DNA of 64,000 bases. Origin: Serilophus lunatus. Taxonomy: Eukaryota; Chordata; Aves; Passeriformes; Eurylaimidae. The stretch is from positions 329,541-393,540 of the forward strand of contig VXBA01005490.1 in the NCBI GenBank assembly GCA_013399895.1. The letters are read 5' to 3'. Made by a program: the position numbers and the translations under genes. Positions 36,900-48,399 of the stretch are shown piece by piece (the first letter of the stretch is position 1; every line of letters starts with the position of its first letter). The notes beneath the pieces were generated by a model that saw only the letters and a list, made by a program, of their open reading frames with translations, was not told the origin of the DNA and searched no databases.

Positions 36900-37370
36900 T
36901 TGGCTAGCCTTGTTTTGTTCCCTTCTCCCTTACAGGCTTGTTTAAAGCTCTGTCAACAGGCCCCACCAGCTCCTGTGCTAGAACTCTTTTTCCCTTATAA
37001 AATAAGTACATCTTATCAGATGTTAGTAGACCAAGTGTTGAGTAGATCATTCTCTGGTCAAAAACCCCAGAGTTTTTCTGATTACACAAGCCTCAGAGAC
37101 ACTAATTGACCTGATGGATCTGCCTAATCCTATCAATATTCCTTTTTACCAGGAGGATCAAGGAAATCACTATCTGTGCTCCTGATCCCTCCACCAATTG
37201 TCCCAGGGCCCTGAAGACTCTTTTGATTGCCCTTGAACTTCTCTTTGTTATTTCATTGCTGCCAGTTTGAACAATCAATAGCAGACAGCAATCAGAGGGC
37301 CTTACTAAACTGGAAAGTTTTCCTGCAACGTCCTTTATCCGATCCCTTGGGTTTGCGAGGCTTAGAAAAA
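36900..37370 (-). pseudogene. CR1 ORF1 esterase-like remnant
   Basis: Reads 'RIKDVAGKLSSLVRPSDCC' then 'LLLIVQTGSNEITKRSSRAI' and 'RVFRALGQLVEGSGAQIVIS', then, after frame breaks, a degenerate 'LLTSDKMYLFYKGKRV'. The last block corresponds to the Asp-x-x-His block of SGNH esterases, but the His is not kept here. The plus-strand copy at 3085-3096 retains DGIH. Assignment to CR1 ORF1 rests on position directly upstream of the endonuclease and on known esterase domains in CR1-like LINEs. Confidence 0.75.
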
Positions 37371-38924
37371 TAATAGTAAAATGGAAAATAGCATAAAACT
37401 TAAACTCAGGGAAAAAGATACTAGTAAGAATTTCTTCTATGAGCCTATTAGGATTAGGCTTACTAGGATTTGCAGCGCCAAAGAGATTGGAATACATTAC
37501 TGACATTGAGGACTAGCGGTTTATAAGGTTTCTAACTAGATTTAGTATTTCAGGCAGTGATGGAGAAGTATTAAAGCAAGTGAAAATGTCATCCGGAATA
37601 CTGTGGGCAATGTTCCCAAAAAACAATTTTAAAAATCAGCCTTCAGGTAAGTGAGAGCTCAGTGGTGCAGGAAGTCTCTTCTAGGTATGTATTTCTATGC
37701 CTCTTGGCAAAGTTCACTGGATAATTTCATTATTTAATATTCACTAAAAGCTTGTCAAGAAAAGCAGGGAAAATATATTTGGCCTTCTGACTTGAGCTAG
37801 CAACTGAGAACACTGACATTAAAATATCTCATTTTCCTTATGCATCAGGAGAACAGTCAGGAGATGTAATGTTTCTTCAGCAAAACCGGAAAAGGCAGAG
37901 TAAGTAGGATGGTTTCCCAGAATTCCCAGTCTATACCCACAATATGAGTCCCTTCCAATATAAAACAACAGAAACATCCAAACCCTTTCCTGTTGAATAA
38001 CTGATACTGCGCAAAGGATGCAGGATAATAGGAGAGAAAAAAAAAAATGCAAAAACCAGGAATATGATTCTACTACCTACCTGTTACTGAACAGAGAAAA
38101 AACAGTTGGAAAATCCTAATTTAGTGTTCATAGTTTCCACTAACAAGAAATATGCTACTAAGCATTTGGTATTCCCTTGCTTACACTAAGCAATATTAGC
38201 TAGACTGAGAGAGCCAATGCTTTCTTCTTCTCATCCAGTGAAACTACTGAAAACAAGCATCATTTTATTAGGTTGCTTAGAGAACATCTCTTTCTCATAG
38301 CATCTCAGAGAGGGAGATATGATTAGGCCACCATCAGCTTGAAAAAACCAAATTTTAATTTTCTGTTTCCTAAGAACACAGCCAGCAATGGAGGGGGTTT
38401 CTTGTGGGGCATGCAGGCCAAACACACCCTTGAGGGGTGATTCACATGGTAGGAGAACACTTTCTGATGTATCATGGAAGAATCTAAGACATGGAGACCT
38501 AGAGCCTGAAAGTTGAATGATACAGTGTCTGTTTCCTTCAGTCCTCAGCTAGAGAATATGATAGGATAATCTCCTGAATGAATAGTCAATTCATGAATCA
38601 TATGTAGGTCCTTTTTTTTTTCCAATTTTTCCAGACATTCTTTTGGAAATTTTCCAGTCATTGGAGAGTCTTTTTATCCTCACATACCACAAAGATTAAG
38701 GTGATTGAGAAATCCTGTCTGCAAATGGAGAACTTATTTTTAGAAAAGCCTTCAGATGTCAGTTTAATAAGTACATGATGTCTGATCTCCATGGTCACAT
38801 TGTGATGTATCTTAAAATGACCTGCTAATCAAAGAAAGCATTATTTTTAGAAGATTCATAACAGAATTGAGTATTGCAGCACCTTATTTAAATGTTCTGT
38901 CATCTGGTGGTTTTCACAGCACAG
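37371..38924. other. unassigned AT-rich sequence
   Basis: No gene or repeat recognised. Short open frames only. Confidence 0.45.
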
Positions 38925-39510
38925 TGTCATGGTCTAACCCCAGGCAGCCACCAAATCCCATCCAGCCTCTTGTTCACTCTCCCACCAGTGGTCCTGAGGA
39001 GAGAATTAGAAGGGGAAAAGCTAGAAAACTTGTGGATTGGGATAAAGACAGTTTAATAGGGAAAGCAAAAACCATACACACAAGGAAAGAAAAATAAGGA
39101 ATGAATTCATTGCTTCCCATGGGCAGGCAGGTTCTCAGTCATCTCCAGGAGAGCAGGGCCCCATCATGCATAATGGTTACTTGGGAAGACAAACTGTTCC
39201 CATCTCCCTTCTTCTTCCCCCACTTTCTGTACTGAGCATGATGTCATATGGTCTGATCTGAAATATGCTGGTCACTTGTGGTCATCTGTCCTGGCTGTGT
39301 CTCCTCCTAACTTCCCATGCACCCAACCCCCAACTTCCTTGCCAGCGTGTCTGTACAAAAAGCAGAAAAGACCTTGTCTCTGTGTCAGCACTGCTCAGCA
39401 ATAACAAAAATGTCTCTATATTATCAAGCCTATGTTTAGCACAAATGCAAAACATAGCCCAACACTAGCCACTGAGACGAGAATTAACTCTACCCCAGCC
39501 AAAACCAACA
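38925..39510 (-). mobile_element. solo LTR, avian ERVL-like
   Basis: 586 bases beginning TGTCATGGTCTAACCCC and ending CCAAAACCAACA, with TG/CA at the two ends. Compared with the LTR at 25217-25754, its reverse complement shares ordered blocks: 'tgataata', 'tattgctgagca', 'ggagacacagccaggacag', 'gaccatatgacatcatgctc', 'cccatgggaag'. That sets minus orientation. No clear target duplication: left flank CACAG, right flank AATTT. The loss may reflect recombination between copies or mutation. No internal genes. Confidence 0.85.
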
Positions 39511-41783
39511 AATTTGGAGTTAAGTGCAAAGGCTCCCCTGCATGATACATAAGAAGAACTGCTACATAAAATTTGGATTCTCAACAGTGCATGTTCTGGG
39601 AAATAAACGGTCATAGATAGCTATGAAGTAAATCCACAGAGTCACATGAGATTTCCTCTCTGCTTGATGTGCTCTCTCAGCACATCAGCTGGGTGTGTTT
39701 AGAGCTGAAAATCTATTTAGGGCCTAGAATCTCTTTGTTTAACTGCATATACATTTAAACAATACATGGAAGAGCAGTTGCCTCTACTTTTACTCATTAA
39801 CTCAGTGGTTACTGCTACCATACACTACATCGAGATACAGGTACACCATGTTTCTCAGCCTTACTGCAGTTTGTTCTATGCCTCCTCCTACATAGCTTTA
39901 AATAGTAGGCATGGTGGTTTTTTTGGCAAAGGAATATTCTTTTCTTATGAACATGTTCTTTAGGGGCAGGTTCAAACCTATATTCTGGACTAAAAGGTTT
40001 CCAAGTATTGTGAGAAAGGAGAGCAGGACACCCATTTTTAAATTTTTTCAGTCACTTTTTGAGCAACAACAACAACATTTACAGCACCACAGTCAGTCAT
40101 ACAGTCAAAGGATTTTACTGAGGATGCAGGGTAACAGAAGAGGTTCATCATAGCAAATTTCTATTTGCTGGTGAGGCAGATGGTTCTTTGGGCACTCTTT
40201 TGATGAGTAGACCTTTAGTAGGAAGCCCAACTTCCCTGATTTAAAGAGAACCAATGCATATAAATATTATCCTGATTTGAAGAGATAAAGATACCATTCT
40301 TGCCTTGAGCCCCTAAGGCTCCAAACAGATCTACTTTCTATTCCTTGTTAATTTTACATTCCAGTCTTTTAATCAAGATGCTATGTTGTACCCCATCATA
40401 TACTCAAATTTCCAGAAGGCATTTTATACTATCAACACTATTACTTTTACCAACAGTGTGTAATCTTAAAAAACCCCACCAAATCGTCAAATTCTGTCTG
40501 CCATAACAATGCTGAATTTCAATTACTGGATAGAAATATAATTAGTTCTCTATGAATTTATCAAAATCAAGCTAACACATCTCTTCTGACTTGGATCATT
40601 CTAATTCCTTTTTTAAAGTAATTAAGAGATTTACAGATAACTTCAGATATAATTTGCCACAGTTTGTGATGTCGTAATGGTTATGCTATTATATCCCACT
40701 CTCATTAAGGTGGAACTACAACCACTTTTTTTTTCCAATTTTATAAATATCCTCTATTAGTCTGAACTTACCCAAAATTAACACAAATATTGAAATTTCA
40801 CTGAAACAATTTTCTTGGGTTGAGTGCAAGTCAGTAAGACTTCGATTCATTTTTAGCAGCTGCTGCTTACCAGTCTCCTCAGTTACTCTGGGAATAGGAA
40901 GTATATAGTCTCCACAGGACATGCTGTATTAACACACTTTTCCACACCTGCAGAAGAATTTATTTTTCAGCTGGCTTGAATATCACGAGAATTTAGTAGG
41001 CTGGAATATAAGTATTTTGAAGCATAATTTAGATGATGGTAAAGTAAACTTACAGTTGAATGGACAAAATATGTCATTCTAAAATCCTGTTAACAGAGCA
41101 TCATGTAGAAAGCCTAAACTAGTTCTCAACAAGTCAGCTACACAAATTAGCAAGTACAAACTACAAGCAAAAAACTCTCAGTGGAGGAATAGTTTCTATC
41201 TTGAGCAAAGTGCTGGGTTGTCTCTATTCTGTTTTTCCAAGAATTTTGAATAATATCTTAGCAAAATGCTTTAAAATCCCACCTTGGTTAAGTTGTTCCA
41301 GATAAGCTCTTACCTGCCCACAGTGCTGCCATGTACCATGGGGGCCTGCAGGCTGCCCCACAATAGTGCTGTCAAACTGAAATCCAGAGGAACCTGTTGT
41401 GGGCAGGAATACGATTAGGCTGGATTTGAGTTGAGCTAGGCAAGACAAAAAACCCCCCTCTAGCTATTTGAGAGAACTGATACTTCCTGAAGGCAGAATG
41501 CAGCACTGCAGATACACAAACTGACATCCCAAAAGCTGCACAAACATGCTAACACAACTTTGCACGCAAATCGGTTAGCCCTTGGTTAATCCCCACAGTG
41601 ACTTCTCTGTAGTGACATTTTCTATTCTGCTTTCATTTTTTGTACCTGTGTCAGCAGTTCTTAGTGAATAAATGTCAGATGTCACTCAGTGATTCTTATA
41701 CTTCATTCACTTTGGTTTCTGTCCCTGATATACCAGAGATGAGTGATGAGTGATTACAGAAAACGTCATGTGCTGCTGGAAGG

Positions 41784-41921
41784 TTGTTTGTTTGTTTGTT
41801 TTTTGGTTTGTTTGGTTGGTTTGGAGGTTTTCTTGTTTGGTGGGTGGTTTTTGTTTGTTTGGTTGTTTTTTTTCAATTGTTGTTGGTTTTGGAGAGCTTT
41901 TTGTGTTGTTGGTTTTTTTTT
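41784..41921 (+). repeat. (TTTG)n-derived T/G-rich tract
   Basis: Begins with perfect TTTG units and continues as T and G only, with a few As and Cs, for about 140 bases. It contains many GG and GGG pairs spaced by Ts. Peptides read through it are Phe/Val/Leu/Gly/Trp artefacts. Confidence 0.9.
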
Positions 41922-44900
41922 CCTGCTGAATGTTGCAATCTGCTGTACATTAAAATGAACAAGTTCAAATCTGCAAGGTGAGGCATAAATGTTTATTTTG
42001 TATACTGAATACTCAACAGATTCTCAAAGTCATTAATTTCCAAAATACGATATAGTTTATTATATTGTTTATTTTCCTTGTATAGTGTCAAAGTCAGAAC
42101 ATGATGTTAATAATCTTGAGAAGGAAAATGTTATTATTTAGCCCCTGTAAACACTGTTCTATGAGCAGATTTACCTAAAATAACTCATAATGTTGCCTTA
42201 AGCTATTAATGCACTTGGTCCTGCAAAAAAACACCAAACCACTCAGTAGTAGATAAAGAACTACAAATCAAAGCTAAAAACCTTGGAAAAAGAAATGGAA
42301 CAGGTTTGCAAAAAGCATTTAGAGTTTTCCACTGTCTCAACATGTAGCTGTTATTCTTAATACCATAATATTAATATAAGAATAAACTGATATGACAAAT
42401 CTGACTTCCATCTGATAACTGCATTAGCAGGTTTGAATTAGTCTGTGCAATGAATAACATTCTTCTCGTCTTTTCAATTAGCACTAATTTCTACAAATAA
42501 CTTAAAGACATATATTATTCTCAACTAAAACTGCAGATGTTAAAAGTACATTTACAGTAACTTGGTACTTGTAGTACAAGGACATTTGACTACCTGTCAT
42601 CTGTGGGAAGAAGTACACAGGGACTGAATGATCTTTCACTGGCTAGAGTAGTCCCAGTTTGATTGAACTGCCCTCAAAAACAGCTCTCCTGGAAATTGCT
42701 GGAAGAATAAATATGCTCCATGACTATAAATTTGGTAGAAGAGATTGATAATGACCTTAAAATAATAACTCATCTCCGCTACAGAATCAGCACTGATTTC
42801 TCTTTCCATTCGCAGAACTCTGCTGCATTACATCAGGATAAAAAAGGATAGTCTACTGGCTATCTGCTGTTTTTGCCAAACTAAAATTCCTTCTGCTTTT
42901 GTAAGATATACAGCAGGCATGAGAAAGCTATTACTATGATCTCCTGTTAAAACTTATCACACACAAAACTTTTCTTCTTGAAATACACAAAACATAACAA
43001 ATAAGTTTATATGACAACATATATTTGTAGGCAGCAATAAGTACACAAGCAGTTGATGAGTGAAAAAGAATAGAAATGCATGAGTCCTGAAAACTGAGGA
43101 GAGGGATATAAACTGAACAGCATAAAAGGCAATAACTCAGCTTTTGTACCTTTACCCAGCTCTCAGAGTGATCATTCTGCTTTAGTATGGCAGCTGGTCA
43201 TGACCAGGTGTGTCATTGAAAATAGAGCTTTCATTATTTCCTTCATCAAAAAAAGATCAAAATCCATTCATCAGGCTGTAAACAAGACAGCTGAATTGAA
43301 TGCAGACAACCCACTGTTGAACTATCTTTCTCATTAATTTCCAATTACATGAAGGACTGAGCACTGTTTCTTAGCTTTGTTTCTCATTTTTTAATGAATA
43401 TAATGGAATTAACATTATTCAGTTCAGTAGTTCACAGGAGTGAGCAGAAATGTGCTGAGCTACAGAGGATCAAGTCATATTTGCTTTATTTAGGCATGAA
43501 CAGGCTTACTCATTCTATGTATGTGATAGGACCCCTCGTGCAGAAGAGTTTTTAGGCTCTCATCCAATAGTGTAGTGGGCAGGATTAGGAATCTAGTCCT
43601 ATAAATGCATTTAGGTTGGGAACATTTGTTTACATTAAGAACTATCATCTTGAAACTGGTTTATACTTTCAAAATACGTCTTTGTAATAACATTTGTATT
43701 TTCCATTGATTAAGGGCTTCTTTAGGTACATCTCTATTCACACCATTCATTCGGGGTATTGTTGATGTGCTTTCTGAATGGAGGCATAATCCTGTGAGGT
43801 ACTAGGTTCCACCCAAAGAGATACTGACAACTTCAGCATCTTCAGCTCCTTCATGTCCCATTAAATGTTAAATTTTGTGCTATTGACAGTAACTGGCATC
43901 CTGAAGGAGCACTAGGAAAAGACACGAATACACTCTAAATACCTAACTGGACATAGATTGTCATCTAAGGAGAAAAGAGTATTTTCTTATAAATTGGAAC
44001 ATTAATGGAGTGATATTCTTTTCAAAATGGATTGTGACAGAGCACAACTTATAACAGTACTAGAAATATAAGATGAAATAAGTAGTTCAAAGTCCTACTG
44101 TCAACCTAACCACATTTTATGGGATGATCTGTGATCCACATGGCAGTGAAGCTGAAGTTCTTAGTTTTTCATGGTGCTGCGGGAATGAGACAGTGATTTG
44201 AGGCCAATGGTTGATCAATAGAGAAAAATTTTGGCAATACTTTGGAATATTGTGCATTCTTAACTGTATGACATGAACTCCAGTAATAAATAGAGGAATA
44301 GCTTTGAAAAATAACTGGAAAAAAGCTTGGAAATTATTTTTCTTTGTAGTGTATTTCCATTCAGTGAATTGGCAAGAAAATAACAATGAGAATTTACTGG
44401 TATGAATAACGCATCATTCATGCATTCTTTATACTCTTGTCCAACTGGCAGTCTTGTTGCTACAGCATTACCTGGATTTCGAGATACAAAACCTAATGAA
44501 TGATTTGAAATATTAGTATTAGACTAGTCTTTTGTCTATGTTCTTTTTCAGTGCAGCTAAGTAAAAATTTAATTGTTCTTTAGTATTTCAGATTATTCTA
44601 ATATATTCTAATATATTTATAATCTATGCAGGAAATCTATCTATATTTATGTAAGAAGGGGTAATAAAAGTTTTGTACGATTAAGCTGTGAAGCTCTTAA
44701 CAATAGCATCTTATGAAAATATGCCTGTAGAATCTATATCTGCATTTAAAATATATTAATGAATGAAGGAGTTAAATGAGATTTGTTTAAAAATTCTAAA
44801 AGTTCTAAAAATGTTAGAACTATTGCCACCTACTGAGGTGACCTGATACTTTAAAAGTCTCTTCCTGTTTCTGAGTTTGGAAAAATACATAGGATGAAAG

Positions 44901-45214
44901 CCTCCATGTTCCATTTTGAGCCCGATTTCTTCAAAATAACTTAGATATCTCTGTGAATGAGGCAATTGATGGCAAACTCAGTGGTAATGATTTTGTATGT
45001 CTCACATGTTAAAAGTTTTAAAATTTTTTTTCCTGAGTCCATAGAGTTCATGGTTTAGAAAGTGATATCAACTATCTTGTTGAATATGTGTCTGATCCTT
45101 TCCCCCCCCTCTTCATAAGTTAAATTTTTACAGATAAGTTCCTTGGAAGCTCTTCATCTCTCCTCTGGAAAAGCTCTGGATGGCCTGAATAAAACTTTGG
45201 TGTGCTTCTGTAGA

Positions 45215-45793
45215 TTATGCCAAGCCTCGATTCAGGTGAATCATTAGCATAAATTCTCTCCAGCTGACTCCATGCAATATGGAACAGGAAAGCTGCCTCA
45301 TTCGGATGAAGAGATACTCTGTGAAAAAGAGATGTATGTACTGTAGATTTAAATGAGAGAGGTCTGGAAAAGTGTCATAGCTGATGGAGTAGACAAGATA
45401 GCAGGTGTGTTTAGTTGGGAGTTTAGTTTGGATGGGAAAGACACTTTTTGAAACACATATTTTACCACTGATTATCATCTCATAGCTGTCTTGCAGAATT
45501 AGAACTTTTTTATGGAAGTGTACTGAAATCCTTCTCCAACATGTCCATGGTGTGGCTGCTGGGTCTGTAGCACAAACTGATTCACTCATCCAGCCTGTAA
45601 CGAACAAATCAGCGCAACAAGAGCCTGAGCAAAGTTGTGGGAAAGTCATTCTGTGAGATGATAATAGGAAAAAAGGGGTTGCTCTGATAAGCAAATCTGA
45701 TCTAGAGACTGACAGTAAATGAGACAGGGCAAAGTACAAACAGGAAACAAATCTGAGTGCTAGGGAGTATTGGAGGTCCAGTTGTGAAGGCAA
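45215..45793 (-). other. unexplained long open frame (192 codons)
   Basis: 192 codons without a stop on the minus strand in a region of about 40% GC, where a stop is expected roughly every 16 codons. The frame opens at a TTG; the first ATG is about 48 codons in. The peptide is rich in Ser, Leu, Cys and His, with no domain, signal peptide or transmembrane pattern I can name. No convincing splice sites frame it. It could be a decayed coding exon, a decayed retroelement or chance. No function is proposed. Confidence 0.2.
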
Positions 45794-47937
45794 AGAGGTG
45801 GATTAGGAAAGCTAGTTCTTAAATCAATTGTGGAAAGACAAAATTAGTAGATCGGGACTTTAAATGATGAGTGCAGTAGAAGTAGTAACTAATTTGTTGA
45901 GAAGGTTGAGAAAGGTGAGGTGAAAGAGAGGAAGACTAGGGAAGAGACAGGAAAAGGACAAATGAGAGGAAACATAAGGTAGTGAGTCAGGGTTAAGGAG
46001 GACAGATACTTCATACATTGTAGAAGTTTTGCTCCAGTGCCTCTTCATTCGCAGATGGCTGTGTCTGCTCTTCATTTCCTCATTACTCCTCTATTCCTAT
46101 TAGGTTCCTGATGTGCCTCTAACCTATGGATTTGCTTGTGATATCTTAGATTAATCCCATTAACCAACTGAACTGTAATCTCAGTTTAGCCTTTAAACAA
46201 TGATGTTTGGAGGCTGATGCTGTCAATACAATTCCTGTTCTCATCTGCTGAATTTGAACTTAAATGAAGACTCATTGCTATGTAATTGTCTCATGATTAA
46301 TCCTGCTCTGTGTGGAATGAAGGACCAGAAGACTAAAGCTGAAGTGCCACAGGTATATTAAAAAATCTGGTTTGATTAAATATGCTCAAGAATCAAAATT
46401 CTTAGTATCAATAATATTCGAAATACATAAGCATAAACCACCTATGACATCAAAGTAAATAAACAAATGTTATTTTTCTACTTCAAACTCCTTAGATATA
46501 AATTTGCCACTCAAATAACTGATGGATCTTAATATCTCTATTTGATAGACAGTCTGCATTCAGACTGTTGCTAGATACAGTGCATCTGGTGCTAGATACA
46601 CTGCAAATATTGGTAGAAAAATGATGCTGCTGTGCCAGAAATACTCTCAGCTGTGTTTCATTTCTATGAAGAGCAGTTTCAAAGCAATAGAATATTCATA
46701 TATAAATAACTTAGGCATATTCAGTATGACAAAAAATCTAGTAATGTTATAAACAGGTTTTATCAGTGTTTGAAATAATCTGTTTATATGTGTTTTGAAC
46801 AACAGTTTACTCTTTTACTGAATGTGGATACAGCGATGCAACTTTTTAACTACATGATATTTTTTCGACTAGCAGTGCTTAGTAATGCTTGGAAATACTA
46901 GGCAAAAATTGTATTCTACCTGAAAATTCGTCTCTTCTGATGGTCAGTGAAAGGGAGGCAGGCAGGAAAACCTGAAAATTCAGTAGTTATCCAGAATTCA
47001 ATACTTCTTTAAAGCTGACACAGAGAGACACCATCTTCAATTGTTGTCATGACAGGATTTCATGCATGCTGATAGAACAAACACATTAGTGATCAATAAG
47101 TGATGTCATCTAATTAAAAAGGAGGCAGAAAGCTCCTTCTTCTGACATAAATAAGCAAAATCATCACAAACATATTCATAAATAAATAAACATTTCTGTG
47201 TACCTGAGCAAGCCTCTCCCCTGGGTGCAGTCCTTAGCACTTACTGTAGTATGTGCAGAAGAGCCCATGGCATTTGTATACTGTGATGCCTCTGAACTGG
47301 GGAGCATTTACTCTGAAAGCATACAGAAGAAAATGAATACTTTGAGAGAGAGGTCCTCATATCCAGAACACTCCTACATAGCCTGTGGAGGAAATGCTGA
47401 CTTTAAGACTGGCAACTGCTGCCCTTTCAGGCCTCAGTCCATGTTTAAGTTCAGCAAACATTACAAGGCATAAGTGACAGCCACATTCCGTATTTTACAT
47501 GCTGACTTTGGAAGCCCATCAAGACCCAAATAAGCTACCAGGTGCCAGAAATGGTAGTGTTCTTTTAAATAGTTTGGGAGACCTCTAGTGGGCCTCCTTC
47601 CTTGTCTCCTGTTGTGGCTCCAATGGCCTATGTAAAGCAAAGTTGCATTGTCATGTAGCTTGGACTATGTATGTGTATGTAGTTGATTAAATAATTTGAA
47701 TTATTAAATGTGACTGCTCTAAAGCAATGCTTATAAGTGGAAATTACACAAAAGTACAATAAGGACTTTGATCTCAAATGTTTGAGTCATTTTGAAAACT
47801 GATTAAGCTATGCAACGTTGAGCAGAACAACATCAACATGCTTAAAAGTCTGTGTTCAAATGCTTCAGATTTATTTTTAAGACCCAAGTTTCATTTTAGG
47901 ATTTGCAAAATAGAAATGGCACCTTTTATTTAGAGGT

Positions 47938-48399
47938 GTGATTCAAATGACAGAAGTATGTTTGGAGTTCCTTTTCTGGTTGTGTCTGAGCAGTCCACAC
48001 AGTATAAACATCAACATAATTGAAGCCTCTTTGGACTTCACACTTTTACTTCATTATATTTTTGAGTGTAGTATAAAAGTGGGACAACAAATCTTCAACT
48101 TGTTTACAAATTCAGTAGGAATGGACAATAAGACTGAAACACTTAAATTTAGCGTTATCTCATTTACAGAAATACTTTCTAACATAGGAATGATTTTCTA
48201 CTCAATTCCGTACACAGCCTTTTCGCATCACATGAATAAGATCACAAAAGTTATCTTTATACAAATGCCTCTTTTTCTGTTGCTCAGTGATCATGAGAGC
48301 AGAGTATTATACTGTTGTTTTTCTAAGAGACAATTACTGTTTCTAATGCAATTTTGTATTTATTGCTCATCCATTCAAGATTTTGATCCAAGTATTTAA
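47938..48399 (+). other. unexplained open frame (153 codons)
   Basis: 153 codons open in strongly AT-rich DNA, ending at TAA. The frame begins at GTG with an ATG three codons later. The peptide has several hydrophobic stretches (for example 'VCLEFLFWLCLSS' near the start and 'VIFIQMPLFLLL' near residue 105), which T-rich DNA produces easily. I recognise no family. It may be a degenerate gene remnant or chance. Confidence 0.2.

Larger units (their letters stand above)
31081..37370 (-). mobile_element. CR1 LINE, near full length, split by three insertions
   Basis: One minus-strand CR1 can be followed from its 3' end at the left ('cacagaatcacagaat' and the 3' UTR, 31081 onwards) through the ORF2 C-terminus, catalytic Ala-Asp-Asp box (32184-32198), polymerase core (33681-34186), the polymerase-endonuclease region (34901-35574), the APE endonuclease (36288-36880) and the ORF1 end (about 36900-37370). 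It is interrupted by an LTR (32498-33675), a younger CR1 (34187-34900) and a second LTR (about 35574-36284). When the insertions are skipped, the CR1 text rejoins smoothly. It is riddled with stops and frameshifts. The 5' limit is approximate. Confidence 0.9.

Noticed and set aside
25217..39510. The two related LTRs as the ends of one provirus
   Set aside because: They are in opposite orientation and enclose CR1 and unrelated DNA rather than viral genes; a provirus has LTRs in the same direction.
41743..41981. Two short hydrophobic open frames
   Set aside because: They are translations of the T/G-rich tract; Phe/Val/Leu/Trp/Gly strings are expected from it.
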